A DNA stretch of 64,000 bases, from NCBI RefSeq assembly GCF_012489685.1, contig NC_080042.1, forward strand, positions 76,451,093-76,515,092, read 5' to 3'. Below the pieces are notes generated by a model. That model was given only the letters and a program-made list of their open reading frames with translations. It was not told the DNA's origin and did not search any database. The stretch is from Lotus japonicus. Taxonomy: Eukaryota; Streptophyta; Magnoliopsida; Fabales; Fabaceae. The position numbers were made by a program, and so were the translations under genes. Each line of letters begins with the position of its first letter. Within the stretch, counting starts at the first letter, position 1. This document shows positions 23,378 to 34,272 of the stretch, in pieces.

Positions 23378-24599
23378 TGTAAGATCAAGTTTTGATCTAG
23401 TAGTACAACTCTATGTTTTGATGATTACAAGTTAACCTTTTGATATGAACAATTGTGGTACTCTAACGTGTTTTTCTGAGTGTGCTATTTACAGGCTCTG
23501 ACCTCAACTCAATCTCACACAAATCAGAAGCACTGTGTATAAAGGGTAACCCAAGCAACGCTTTCGCATTCACCATGTTCAGTATGAACAGTGGAAAAGC
23601 TTCAGAAGTTCTGAAGCTATACAAACTCTGATGTGGACTCAGTCACTAGAAGCTCTGAAGATCCAGAAGTTCTGATAACCAAGAAACACTGAAGGTTCAG
23701 ATGTTCTGATGGTGTAGAAGACTCTGAAGATCCAGAAGCTGAATAGTGGAAACTCTGAAGTCCAGAAGCAAGAAACTCTGAAGGCCATGTTCTTCCCTCT
23801 GAGTTCAGAATCAGAAGATACAATGGTCAGAGGATCTGTGCTTTCCCTCTGACTCTGATCAACCGACTTCACAAGTTCCAATATGAAGTATTCCCCTGAT
23901 CAGAAGTCTCCTAGGTTAAAAGGTCAAGTCGCTATCCAAGTACAAAAGCAAGTGTACCTTCCTGACGACCTACCTAACGTTCTCAGCCACAGCAGAAGCT
24001 GGATTTTCCAGAACTGCCCTCCAACGGTAGCATTTCCCATGCAACGCTCAACCCTAATCCTTGGAGTATATATAGAGGCTGAAGATTGAAAGAAGCGGCA
24101 AGAATAAAAAAAAACCAAGAAGCAATACACGCGCAAGACATATTCAAAATATTCTAAGCTTTCTTTCATCTGAAATTCATTGTGTTTACTATTATCTTTT
24201 TAGAAGCAAATCTCTTGTAAACATTTCTTTGATAAACAGTTTGTTTAGTTCCTTTAGGAGATCAAGGTTGATCGGATCCTAGAGAAGACTAAGAGAGTGA
24301 ATCTTAGTGTGAGCTAAGTCAGTGTAATTGTTAGTCACTTGTAGGTTTCAAGTGCAGTTGTAACTCTTACCTGATTAGTGGATTGCCTTCATTCTAAGAA
24401 GGAAGAAATCACCTTAACGGGTGGACTGGAGTAGCTTGAGTGATTTATCAAGTGAACCAGGATAAAATCCTTGTGTGCTCTTCTATCTCTTATCTTTAGC
24501 ACTTAAGTTCTCGAAAGATTTGTCTAAATCTTTAAGGTGGTAGTTTTGTATTGAAAACGTTATTCAAACCCCCCCTTTCTACCGTTTTTCATACCTTCA
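23378..24599 (+). repeat. 5' LTR of element B (first assembly copy)
   Basis: TATA box TATATATAG at 24067-24075. The U3 part (23580-23900) is packed with CTGAAG and CAGAAG motifs. It is identical, as far as compared, to 31068-32289, because both represent the same LTR. Confidence 0.9.
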
Positions 24600-24601
24600 A
24601 T

Positions 24602-24613
24602 TGGTATCAGAGC
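24602..24613 (+). other. Primer binding site of element B (first assembly copy)
   Basis: TGGTATCAGAGC two bases after the LTR end; duplicate at 32292-32303. Confidence 0.9.
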
Positions 24614-24671
24614 GCAAGTTCTGATTACCACACCTAACAGTGTTCAGTGATCCGGGCCGGTGTGAAAAACA

Positions 24672-26582
24672 ATGGCTGCCACCACCAGTGAAACTCAAAG
24701 AGATGGTTACAATGCAAAGCCTCCTATGTTCGACGGTCAAAGGTTCGAATATTGGAAAGATAGACTGGAAAGTTTCTTTCTGGGTTTCGATGCAGATCTC
24801 TGGGATATTATTGTGGATGGCTATGAGCGTCCAGTTGATGCAGATGGCAAGAAGATCCCAAGGTCAGAGATGACTGCAGATCAAAAGAAGCTGTACTCAC
24901 AACATCACAAAGCAAGAGCAATTCTTCTAAGTGCTATTTCCTATGAGGAGTACCAGAAGATTACAGATCGTGAGTTTGCTAAAGGCATTTTTAATTCTCT
25001 TAAGATGTCTCATGAAGGAAACAAGAAAGTCAAAGAATCAAAGGCATTGTCTTTGATCCAAAAGTATGAATCCTTCATCATGGAGCCAAATGAGTCCATT
25101 GAAGAAATGTTCTCCAGATTTCAACTGCTTGTAGCTGGCATACGACCTCTCAACAAGAGCTACACAACAAAAGATCATGTCATAAGGGTCATAAGGTGTC
25201 TTCCTGAAAGTTGGATGCCTTTGGTGACTTCAATAGAGCTCACGAGAGACGTTGAGAATATGAGTTTAGAAGAACTCATCAGCATTTTGAAATGCCATGA
25301 GCTGAAACGCTCAGAGATGCAAGATCTGAGGAAAAAGTCCATAGCCTTGAAATCCAAATCTGAAAAGGCTAAGGTTGAGAAGTCAAAGGCTCTTCAAGCT
25401 GAAGAAGAAGAATCTGAAGAAGCATCAGAAGATTCTGATGAAGATGAGCTGACTCTGATCTCCAAGAGACTCAACCGCATCTGGAAGCACAGGCAGAGCA
25501 AATACAAAGGCTCTGGAAAGGCAAGAGGAAAGTCTGAATCCTCAGGTCAGAAGAAGTCTTCAATCAAGGAAGTCACATGTTTTGAGTGCAAAGAATCTGG
25601 GCACTACAAGAGTGATTGTCCAAAGTTGAAGAAGGACAAGAAGCCAAAGAAGCACTTCAAGACCAAGAAGAGTCTGATGGTGACATTTGATAAATCAGAG
25701 TCAGAGGATGTTGACTCTGATGGTGAAGTCCAAGGACTCATGGCAATTGTCAAAGACAAGGAAGCAGAGTCAAAGGAAGCTGTTGACTCTGACTCAGAAT
25801 CAGAAGGAGATCCTAACTCAGACGATGAAAATGAGGTATTTGCTTCTTTCTCTACCTCTGAACTGAAACATGCTTTGTCTGATATCATGGATAAGTATAA
25901 CTCTTTATTGTCTAAGCATAAAAAGTTGAAAAAGAACTTATCTGCTGTCTCCAAGACTCCTTCTGAACATGAGAAAATTATTTCTGAATTGAAAAATGAA
26001 AATCATGCTTTGGTAAATTCTAACTCTGTGCTTAAGAACCAGATTGCTAAGTTAGAAGAAATTGTTGCCTGTGATGCCTCTGATTGTAGAAATGAATCTA
26101 AGTATGAAAAGTCTTTTCAAAGATTCCTAACTAAAAGCGTGGATAGAAGCTTAATGGCTTCAATGATCTATGACGTAAGCAGAAATGGAATGCATGGCAT
26201 TGGCTATTCTAAACCAATTAGAAATGAGCCTTCTGTGTCTAAAGCTAAATCCTTGTATGAATGCTTTGTTCCCTCTGGTACCATATTGCCTGATCCTGTA
26301 CCTGCTAAAATTGCTAAAAACCCTCTTAAAAAGGGATCTTTCTCTATGACTAAATATCATGCAAACATTCCTTTAAAATATTATGTTGAGACACCCAAGG
26401 TGATCAGAACCTCTGGGGTAACTAACAAAAGAGGACCCAGAAAGTGGGTACCTAAGGACAAGATTATCTATGTTGCAGATATCCTTGATAGCTCCACTGA
26501 AACACCAATCATGGTATCTGGACAGTGGATGCTCGCGTCACATGACGGGAGAAAAGCGTATGTTCCGAGAGCTGAAACTTAA
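24672..26582 (+). CDS. Element B gag (first assembly copy; duplicate of 32362-34272)
   Basis: This is the same 636-residue product as the gag described at 32362-34272 and should not be counted as an independent gene. It is intact in this copy: N-terminal copia gag domain, CCHC knuckle [14 protein letters not shown], serine/acidic linker and coiled coil. Annotated separately only because it is physically present in the sequence given. Confidence 0.85.
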   Translation: MAATTSETQRDGYNAKPPMFDGQRFEYWKDRLESFFLGFDADLWDIIVDGYERPVDADGKKIPRSEMTADQKKLYSQHHKARAILLSAISYEEYQKITDREFAKGIFNSLKMSHEGNKKVKESKALSLIQKYESFIMEPNESIEEMFSRFQLLVAGIRPLNKSYTTKDHVIRVIRCLPESWMPLVTSIELTRDVENMSLEELISILKCHELKRSEMQDLRKKSIALKSKSEKAKVEKSKALQAEEEESEEASEDSDEDELTLISKRLNRIWKHRQSKYKGSGKARGKSESSGQKKSSIKEVTCFECKESGHYKSDCPKLKKDKKPKKHFKTKKSLMVTFDKSESEDVDSDGEVQGLMAIVKDKEAESKEAVDSDSESEGDPNSDDENEVFASFSTSELKHALSDIMDKYNSLLSKHKKLKKNLSAVSKTPSEHEKIISELKNENHALVNSNSVLKNQIAKLEEIVACDASDCRNESKYEKSFQRFLTKSVDRSLMASMIYDVSRNGMHGIGYSKPIRNEPSVSKAKSLYECFVPSGTILPDPVPAKIAKNPLKKGSFSMTKYHANIPLKYYVETPKVIRTSGVTNKRGPRKWVPKDKIIYVADILDSSTETPIMVSGQWMLASHDGRKAYVPRAET

Positions 26583-29572
26583 GCCTGGAGGCGAAGTTGG
26601 CTTCGGAGGAAATGAAAAGGGTAAAATTATTGGTACTGGCACTATTTGTGTAGATAGTAGTCCATGCATTGATAATGTTTTATTGGTAGACGGCTTAACA
26701 CATAACTTATTGTCTATAAGTCAATTAGCTGACAAGGGTTATGATGTTATATTCAATCAAAAGTCCTGCCGGGCTGTAAGTCAGATCGATGGCTCTGTTC
26801 TGTTTAACAGCAAGAGGAAGAACAACATTTATAAGATCAGATTATCTGAGTTGGAGGCTCAGAATGTGAAGTGCCTTCTGTCTGTTAATGAAGAGCAGTG
26901 GGTATGGCATAGACGGTTAGGGCATGCCAGTATGAGAAAGATTTCTCAGCTGAGCAAGCTAAACCTTGTCAGGGGCTTACCCAATCTGAAGTTCGCTTCA
27001 GACGCTCTTTGTGAAGCATGTCAGAAAGGCAAATTCACAAAAGTCCCTTTCAAGGCAAAGAATGTTGTCTCAACCTCAAGGCCGTTAGAACTTCTGCATA
27101 TCGACCTGTTTGAACCAGTGAAAACTGAGTCTATAGGTGGCAAGAGATATGGGATGGTTATCGTTGATGACTATAGCCGCTGGACATGGGTAAAGTTTCT
27201 AACCCGCAAGGATGAGTCTCATGCTGTGTTCTCTACCTTCATTGCTCAAGTGCAAAACGAGAAGGCTTGTAGGATTGTGCGTGTCAGAAGTGACCATGGT
27301 GGAGAGTTTGAGAATGACAAGTTTGAGAGTCTGTTTGATTCCTATGGAATTGCACATGATTTCTCTTGTCCCAGAACTCCTCAACAAAATGGTGTTGTTG
27401 AGAGGAAGAACAGAACTCTTCAGAAGATGGCTAGAACCATGCTCCAAGAAACTGGCATGGCTAAGTACTTTTGGGCAGAGGCAGTAAATACAGCATGTTA
27501 CATTCAGAACAGAATCTCTGTGAGACCAATTCTGAATAAGACTCCTTATGAATTGTGGAAGAACATAAAACCCAACATTTCTTATTTTCATCCTTTTGGC
27601 TGTGTTTGTTATGTTCTCAATACTAAGGATAGATTGCATAAATTTGATGCTAAGTCTTCTAAGTGTCTATTACTTGGTTATTCTGATAGATCTAAAGGTT
27701 TTAGATTTTATAACACTGATGCTAAGACTATTGAAGAATCTATTCATGTTAGATTTGATGATAAGCTTGACTCTGACCAGTCAAAGCTAGTTGAAAAGTT
27801 TGCAGATTTAAGCATTAATGTTTCTGACAAAGGCAAAGCTCCAGAGGAAGTTGAGCCAGAGGAAGATGAACCAGAGGAAGAAGCTGGTCCCTCTAACTCA
27901 CAAACTCTGAAGAAGAGCAGAATCACTGCAGCTCACCCTAAGGAATTGATTCTGGGCAACAAAGATGAACCAGTCAGAACCAAATCTGCCTTCAGACCCT
28001 CTGAAGAGACCTTGCTGAGTCTGAAAGGATTGGTGTCCTTAATTGAACCCAAGTCCATAGATGAAGCTCTTCAGGACAAGGATTGGATTCTGGCCATGGA
28101 AGAAGAATTGAATCAATTTTCCAAGAACGATGTTTGGAGCTTAGTGAAGAAGCCTGAGAATGTTCATGTTATTGGAACGAAATGGGTATTCAGAAACAAG
28201 CTGAATGAGAAAGGAGATGTAGTCAGAAACAAGGCAAGGCTAGTTGCTCAAGGCTACAGCCAGCAAGAAGGAATAGACTACACTGAAACATTTGCTCCGG
28301 TAGCAAGACTGGAGGCAATCAGACTGTTGATCTCCTTCTCAGTAAATCACAACATAGTTCTACATCAGATGGACGTAAAGAGTGCTTTCCTAAATGGTTA
28401 TATCTCAGAGGAAGTCTATGTTCATCAACCCCCAGGTTTTGAAGATGAAAAGAAACCAGACCATGTCTTCAAATTGAAGAAATCACTCTACGGTCTGAAG
28501 CAAGCTCCCAGAGCATGGTATGAGAGACTTAGCTCATTTCTTCTGGAGAATGAGTTTGTAAGGGGTAAAGTAGATACAACTCTTTTTTGCAAGACTTATA
28601 AAGATGATATCTTAATTGTGCAAATTTATGTTGATGATATTATATTTGGTTCTGCTAATCAATCTCTATGCAAAGAATTTTCTGAGATGATGCAGGCTGA
28701 GTTTGAGATGAGTATGATGGGAGAATTAAAGTACTTTCTGGGAATACAAGTTGATCAAACACCAGAAGGAACATATATCCATCAGAGCAAGTACACTAAA
28801 GAACTTCTGAAAAAGTTCAATATGCTGGAATCTACAGTGGCCAAGACTCCAATGCATCCTACATGCATTTTGGAGAAAGAAGATAAAGTGGTAAAGTATG
28901 TCAGAAGCTCTATCGTGGAATGATAGGTTCACTTCTATACTTAACTGCATCTAGGCCGGACATATTATTTAGTGTTCACTTATGTGCTCGTTTCCAATCA
29001 GATCCAAGGGAAACCCACTTAACTGCTGTTAAGAGGATCCTAAGGTATCTGAAAGGCACCACTAACCTTGGCTTGATGTATAAGAAAACATCAGAGTATA
29101 AGCTTTCAGGTTATTGTGATGCTGATTATGCTGGAGATAGAACAGAGAGAAAAAGTACTTCTGGAAATTGTCAATTTCTGGGAAGCAATCTAGTCTCATG
29201 GGCAAGCAAGAGGCAATCAACCATTGCACTATCAACTGCAGAGGCAGAATATATCTCAGCAGCATATGCAGCACTCAGATGCTCTGGATGAAACATCAGC
29301 TGGAGGATTATCAGATCCTTGAGAGCAATATCCCAATCTATTGTGATAACACTGCTGCAATCTCATTGAGTAAAAATCCTATCTTGCACTCAAGGGCAAA
29401 GCACATTGAGGTAAAGTATCACTTTATTAGAGATTATGTACAAAAGGGCGTACTTCTTCTGAAGTTTGTTGATACTGACCATCAATGGGCAGATATCCTT
29501 ACAAAGCCCTTAGCTGAAGATAGATTTAATTTTATTCTGAAAAATCTAAACATGGACTTTTGTTCAGAGTGA
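26470..29572 (+). pseudogene. Element B pol (first assembly copy) with two single-base shortfalls
   Basis: Duplicate of 34160-37264. The frame is open from 26470 to 28923. It is lost at the short A run 28885-28887 and again near 29263, both inside the RNase H region, so the ORF breaks into three pieces (26470-28923, 28920-29291, 29168-29572). The second copy has one more base at each place and is open throughout. The faults lie in the last 1.5 kb before the contig end and are most simply sequencing errors. Confidence 0.85.
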
Positions 29573-30015
29573 AGATGGATCAGAACCTCTGACTATGATA
29601 CTTCTTGATCAGAAGATGTCTAGTCCAGAAGGTAACTCAATCAGAATGTGTGTGCCCACTGGTACTGACTCTGAAGCTGAGACAACAACACGTGCGTCAG
29701 ACTTTCTGATGCATAGTTCCTTGTGCCTGTGTGACAGTCTGTTATGATTGCGTGTAGATATGCTTATCTCCTGTGTGTGATTGTGTATTTTACTGTTACT
29801 ATCTATCTTTAATTTTCAACCGTTGATCTTAAAGTGCTTTTTGAATCAACAACGGTTATTTGATAAAACCCACTATACACACACGTTCTCGCTCACTTCC
29901 GGTTTTCACTCTCGCACTCTCTGCTTTTCAAAACCGCCTTTTTCTTGATTTCTCTCTCGATCTCTCTTCATCCTTCAAACTTCATCTTCTACCTCAAACC
30001 TTCAACCTCTTCAAA

Positions 30016-30373
30016 ATGGTGAGACAAACCAGAAGATCTACTGCAGATGCACCTCAGTTCCCTCACATGGTAGTCGGTTTGGCAACGGGTCAAAGGGGCT
30101 CTGAGAACCCTGCACAAGAACAAGTTCAAGCTCAAGAGCAGATTGTTCCTATTGCAGAACGGGTTGTGCCGTTCACTGCGTATTTCCTCCTGAGGAACTC
30201 CAAGTCCTGGCAGAATGGAGATTCAACCTCGATAACTTGGCTGCAAATGGGTTTGATCTTCGTCCTGAAGTCCAAGCTCAAGGTTGGGGAAACTACTTCA
30301 ATCGACTTCGAGGACCGGTGTATGAGAAGTTGGTAAAGGAATTCTGGAAGCACGCAGACTGCGATGACACTCA
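30016..30373 (+). pseudogene. Element B env-like ORF start, cut by the gap (first assembly copy)
   Basis: It begins MVRQTRRSTADAPQ as at 37708. It has a one-base shortfall in the G run at 30161-30163 and stops at the N gap. It is not a separate gene. Confidence 0.85.
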
Positions 30374-30473
30374 NNNNNNNNNNNNNNNNNNNNNNNNNNN
30401 NNNNNNNNNNNNNNNNNNNNNNNNNNNNNNNNNNNNNNNNNNNNNNNNNNNNNNNNNNNNNNNNNNNNNNNNN
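30374..30473. other. Assembly gap of exactly 100 N
   Basis: A 100-base N run is a conventional placeholder for a gap of unknown size. The sequence to its left (ending in B env-like) and to its right (starting in A gag) overlap by about 7.6 kb, so the true gap is negative. Confidence 0.97.
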
Positions 30474-31067
30474 AAACCCAAATTTACTAATTCACAGAGG
30501 AAGACCAAAGAAGACGAAAAATCTGGTCAGAATAAAGGAGTGCAGTGTCATGAATGTGAAGGATATGGTCACATCAGATCTGAATGCGCCACTTATCTAA
30601 AGAAGCAGAAGAAAGGTATGATGGTAACTTGGTCAGATGAAGACACTGAAGATGAGGAGGAGATATCTGCAAACAAAGTCAATGCTTTCTCTGGAACTGT
30701 CTATGAGTCTGATACAAGTGATGAGGACATTACAGATGAGGAACTGGCTGAGACTTACAAGCTGCTACACATCAAGTGGGAAGAAGCATGTAAACTTGTG
30801 AGAGAAAAGCAAAGTGAGATAGAACAACTTGTCTCTCAGAATGAAAGGCTGAAAGAGCTCAGCACAAAGCTGAAGGAAGATCTGGAGGAATGACAAAGTA
30901 AGTTTAATAATGCTGATGTTATGGAAAAGGCTAATCTAGTGTTGATTAATGCAGGACTTCAAGAGGAAGTGGCAACTCTGACAAGAAAGCTTGAAGCTAC
31001 TCACAAATCTGTTAGAATGTTGAACAGTGGTTCTGATATGCTTGATGAAATTCTGAAGGAAACTAGT
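30474..31067 (+). pseudogene. Duplicate of element A gag 3' part (second assembly copy)
   Basis: Same sequence as 22784-23377, including the TGA stop (here 30891-30893) and the left target duplication of B (31063-31067). It is the start of the right-hand contig, not a second copy of A. Confidence 0.88.
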
Positions 31068-32289
31068 TGTAAGATCAAGTTTTGATCTAGTAGTACAACT
31101 CTATGTTTTGATGATTACAAGTTAACCTTTTGATATGAACAATTGTGGTACTCTAACGTGTTTTTCTGAGTGTGCTATTTACAGGCTCTGACCTCAACTC
31201 AATCTCACACAAATCAGAAGCACTGTGTATAAAGGGTAACCCAAGCAACGCTTTCGCATTCACCATGTTCAGTATGAACAGTGGAAAAGCTTCAGAAGTT
31301 CTGAAGCTATACAAACTCTGATGTGGACTCAGTCACTAGAAGCTCTGAAGATCCAGAAGTTCTGATAACCAAGAAACACTGAAGGTTCAGATGTTCTGAT
31401 GGTGTAGAAGACTCTGAAGATCCAGAAGCTGAATAGTGGAAACTCTGAAGTCCAGAAGCAAGAAACTCTGAAGGCCATGTTCTTCCCTCTGAGTTCAGAA
31501 TCAGAAGATACAATGGTCAGAGGATCTGTGCTTTCCCTCTGACTCTGATCAACCGACTTCACAAGTTCCAATATGAAGTATTCCCCTGATCAGAAGTCTC
31601 CTAGGTTAAAAGGTCAAGTCGCTATCCAAGTACAAAAGCAAGTGTACCTTCCTGACGACCTACCTAACGTTCTCAGCCACAGCAGAAGCTGGATTTTCCA
31701 GAACTGCCCTCCAACGGTAGCATTTCCCATGCAACGCTCAACCCTAATCCTTGGAGTATATATAGAGGCTGAAGATTGAAAGAAGCGGCAAGAATAAAAA
31801 AAAACCAAGAAGCAATACACGCGCAAGACATATTCAAAATATTCTAAGCTTTCTTTCATCTGAAATTCATTGTGTTTACTATTATCTTTTTAGAAGCAAA
31901 TCTCTTGTAAACATTTCTTTGATAAACAGTTTGTTTAGTTCCTTTAGGAGATCAAGGTTGATCGGATCCTAGAGAAGACTAAGAGAGTGAATCTTAGTGT
32001 GAGCTAAGTCAGTGTAATTGTTAGTCACTTGTAGGTTTCAAGTGCAGTTGTAACTCTTACCTGATTAGTGGATTGCCTTCATTCTAAGAAGGAAGAAATC
32101 ACCTTAACGGGTGGACTGGAGTAGCTTGAGTGATTTATCAAGTGAACCAGGATAAAATCCTTGTGTGCTCTTCTATCTCTTATCTTTAGCACTTAAGTTC
32201 TCGAAAGATTTGTCTAAATCTTTAAGGTGGTAGTTTTGTATTGAAAACGTTATTCAAACCCCCCCTTTCTACCGTTTTTCATACCTTCA
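31068..32289 (+). repeat. 5' LTR of element B (second assembly copy)
   Basis: TATA box at 31757-31765; followed by the primer binding site at 32292-32303. This is the copy physically continuous with the intact B genes. Confidence 0.93.
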
Positions 32290-32361
32290 ATTGGTATCAG
32301 AGCGCAAGTTCTGATTACCACACCTAACAGTGTTCAGTGATCCGGGCCGGTGTGAAAAACA

Positions 32362-34272
32362 ATGGCTGCCACCACCAGTGAAACTCAAAGAGATGGTTAC
32401 AATGCAAAGCCTCCTATGTTCGACGGTCAAAGGTTCGAATATTGGAAAGATAGACTGGAAAGTTTCTTTCTGGGTTTCGATGCAGATCTCTGGGATATTA
32501 TTGTGGATGGCTATGAGCGTCCAGTTGATGCAGATGGCAAGAAGATCCCAAGGTCAGAGATGACTGCAGATCAAAAGAAGCTGTACTCACAACATCACAA
32601 AGCAAGAGCAATTCTTCTAAGTGCTATTTCCTATGAGGAGTACCAGAAGATTACAGATCGTGAGTTTGCTAAAGGCATTTTTAATTCTCTTAAGATGTCT
32701 CATGAAGGAAACAAGAAAGTCAAAGAATCAAAGGCATTGTCTTTGATCCAAAAGTATGAATCCTTCATCATGGAGCCAAATGAGTCCATTGAAGAAATGT
32801 TCTCCAGATTTCAACTGCTTGTAGCTGGCATACGACCTCTCAACAAGAGCTACACAACAAAAGATCATGTCATAAGGGTCATAAGGTGTCTTCCTGAAAG
32901 TTGGATGCCTTTGGTGACTTCAATAGAGCTCACGAGAGACGTTGAGAATATGAGTTTAGAAGAACTCATCAGCATTTTGAAATGCCATGAGCTGAAACGC
33001 TCAGAGATGCAAGATCTGAGGAAAAAGTCCATAGCCTTGAAATCCAAATCTGAAAAGGCTAAGGTTGAGAAGTCAAAGGCTCTTCAAGCTGAAGAAGAAG
33101 AATCTGAAGAAGCATCAGAAGATTCTGATGAAGATGAGCTGACTCTGATCTCCAAGAGACTCAACCGCATCTGGAAGCACAGGCAGAGCAAATACAAAGG
33201 CTCTGGAAAGGCAAGAGGAAAGTCTGAATCCTCAGGTCAGAAGAAGTCTTCAATCAAGGAAGTCACATGTTTTGAGTGCAAAGAATCTGGGCACTACAAG
33301 AGTGATTGTCCAAAGTTGAAGAAGGACAAGAAGCCAAAGAAGCACTTCAAGACCAAGAAGAGTCTGATGGTGACATTTGATAAATCAGAGTCAGAGGATG
33401 TTGACTCTGATGGTGAAGTCCAAGGACTCATGGCAATTGTCAAAGACAAGGAAGCAGAGTCAAAGGAAGCTGTTGACTCTGACTCAGAATCAGAAGGAGA
33501 TCCTAACTCAGACGATGAAAATGAGGTATTTGCTTCTTTCTCTACCTCTGAACTGAAACATGCTTTGTCTGATATCATGGATAAGTATAACTCTTTATTG
33601 TCTAAGCATAAAAAGTTGAAAAAGAACTTATCTGCTGTCTCCAAGACTCCTTCTGAACATGAGAAAATTATTTCTGAATTGAAAAATGAAAATCATGCTT
33701 TGGTAAATTCTAACTCTGTGCTTAAGAACCAGATTGCTAAGTTAGAAGAAATTGTTGCCTGTGATGCCTCTGATTGTAGAAATGAATCTAAGTATGAAAA
33801 GTCTTTTCAAAGATTCCTAACTAAAAGCGTGGATAGAAGCTTAATGGCTTCAATGATCTATGACGTAAGCAGAAATGGAATGCATGGCATTGGCTATTCT
33901 AAACCAATTAGAAATGAGCCTTCTGTGTCTAAAGCTAAATCCTTGTATGAATGCTTTGTTCCCTCTGGTACCATATTGCCTGATCCTGTACCTGCTAAAA
34001 TTGCTAAAAACCCTCTTAAAAAGGGATCTTTCTCTATGACTAAATATCATGCAAACATTCCTTTAAAATATTATGTTGAGACACCCAAGGTGATCAGAAC
34101 CTCTGGGGTAACTAACAAAAGAGGACCCAGAAAGTGGGTACCTAAGGACAAGATTATCTATGTTGCAGATATCCTTGATAGCTCCACTGAAACACCAATC
34201 ATGGTATCTGGACAGTGGATGCTCGCGTCACATGACGGGAGAAAAGCGTATGTTCCGAGAGCTGAAACTTAA
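32362..34272 (+). CDS. Element B gag polyprotein part
   Basis: Encodes the 636-residue capsid/nucleocapsid precursor that packages the element RNA into virus-like particles in the cytoplasm. [20 protein letters not shown] starts 73 bases after the LTR. The N-terminal domain has [16 protein letters not shown]2-type core is around residues 60-230 ([18 protein letters not shown]), and a CCHC knuckle [14 protein letters not shown] at about 304-317 is set in lysine-rich sequence. An acidic serine-rich linker follows, then a coiled coil at about 400-470. Only one knuckle is seen, whereas A has two. The frame ends at 34272, but pol begins at 34160 in the +1 frame, so the protease lies outside this frame. 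No internal stops. Confidence 0.93.
   Translation: MAATTSETQRDGYNAKPPMFDGQRFEYWKDRLESFFLGFDADLWDIIVDGYERPVDADGKKIPRSEMTADQKKLYSQHHKARAILLSAISYEEYQKITDREFAKGIFNSLKMSHEGNKKVKESKALSLIQKYESFIMEPNESIEEMFSRFQLLVAGIRPLNKSYTTKDHVIRVIRCLPESWMPLVTSIELTRDVENMSLEELISILKCHELKRSEMQDLRKKSIALKSKSEKAKVEKSKALQAEEEESEEASEDSDEDELTLISKRLNRIWKHRQSKYKGSGKARGKSESSGQKKSSIKEVTCFECKESGHYKSDCPKLKKDKKPKKHFKTKKSLMVTFDKSESEDVDSDGEVQGLMAIVKDKEAESKEAVDSDSESEGDPNSDDENEVFASFSTSELKHALSDIMDKYNSLLSKHKKLKKNLSAVSKTPSEHEKIISELKNENHALVNSNSVLKNQIAKLEEIVACDASDCRNESKYEKSFQRFLTKSVDRSLMASMIYDVSRNGMHGIGYSKPIRNEPSVSKAKSLYECFVPSGTILPDPVPAKIAKNPLKKGSFSMTKYHANIPLKYYVETPKVIRTSGVTNKRGPRKWVPKDKIIYVADILDSSTETPIMVSGQWMLASHDGRKAYVPRAET

Larger units (their letters stand above)
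22784..30373. other. First copy of an assembly duplicate (pairs with 30474-38066)
   Basis: Every base I compared matches 30474-38066 at an offset of 7690, which grows to 7693 through three single-base shortfalls in this copy (28885-28887, 29263-29264, 30161-30163). The copy ends exactly at a 100-N gap, and its partner starts exactly after the gap inside element A gag. This is the pattern of two overlapping contigs that were placed end to end. B features in this stretch are duplicates of those listed for 31068 onward. Confidence 0.9.

Noticed and set aside
23599..23615. Heat-shock elements in the LTR of B, as in ONSEN
   Set aside because: TTC and GAA triplets here repeat every four bases, not in the five-base nGAAn register that heat-shock factors require.
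27199..27639. Minus-strand ORF of 146 codons across the integrase region (also 34889-35329)
   Set aside because: It is a shadow of the pol frame: no motif, opposite strand to a strongly conserved coding region, identical in both assembly copies.
23378..31067. Two tandem copies of element B sharing LTRs (a genuine tandem insertion)
   Set aside because: The repeat unit begins in element A gag, not at an LTR boundary, and meets itself exactly at an N gap. That is expected from an assembly overlap and not from LTR recombination.
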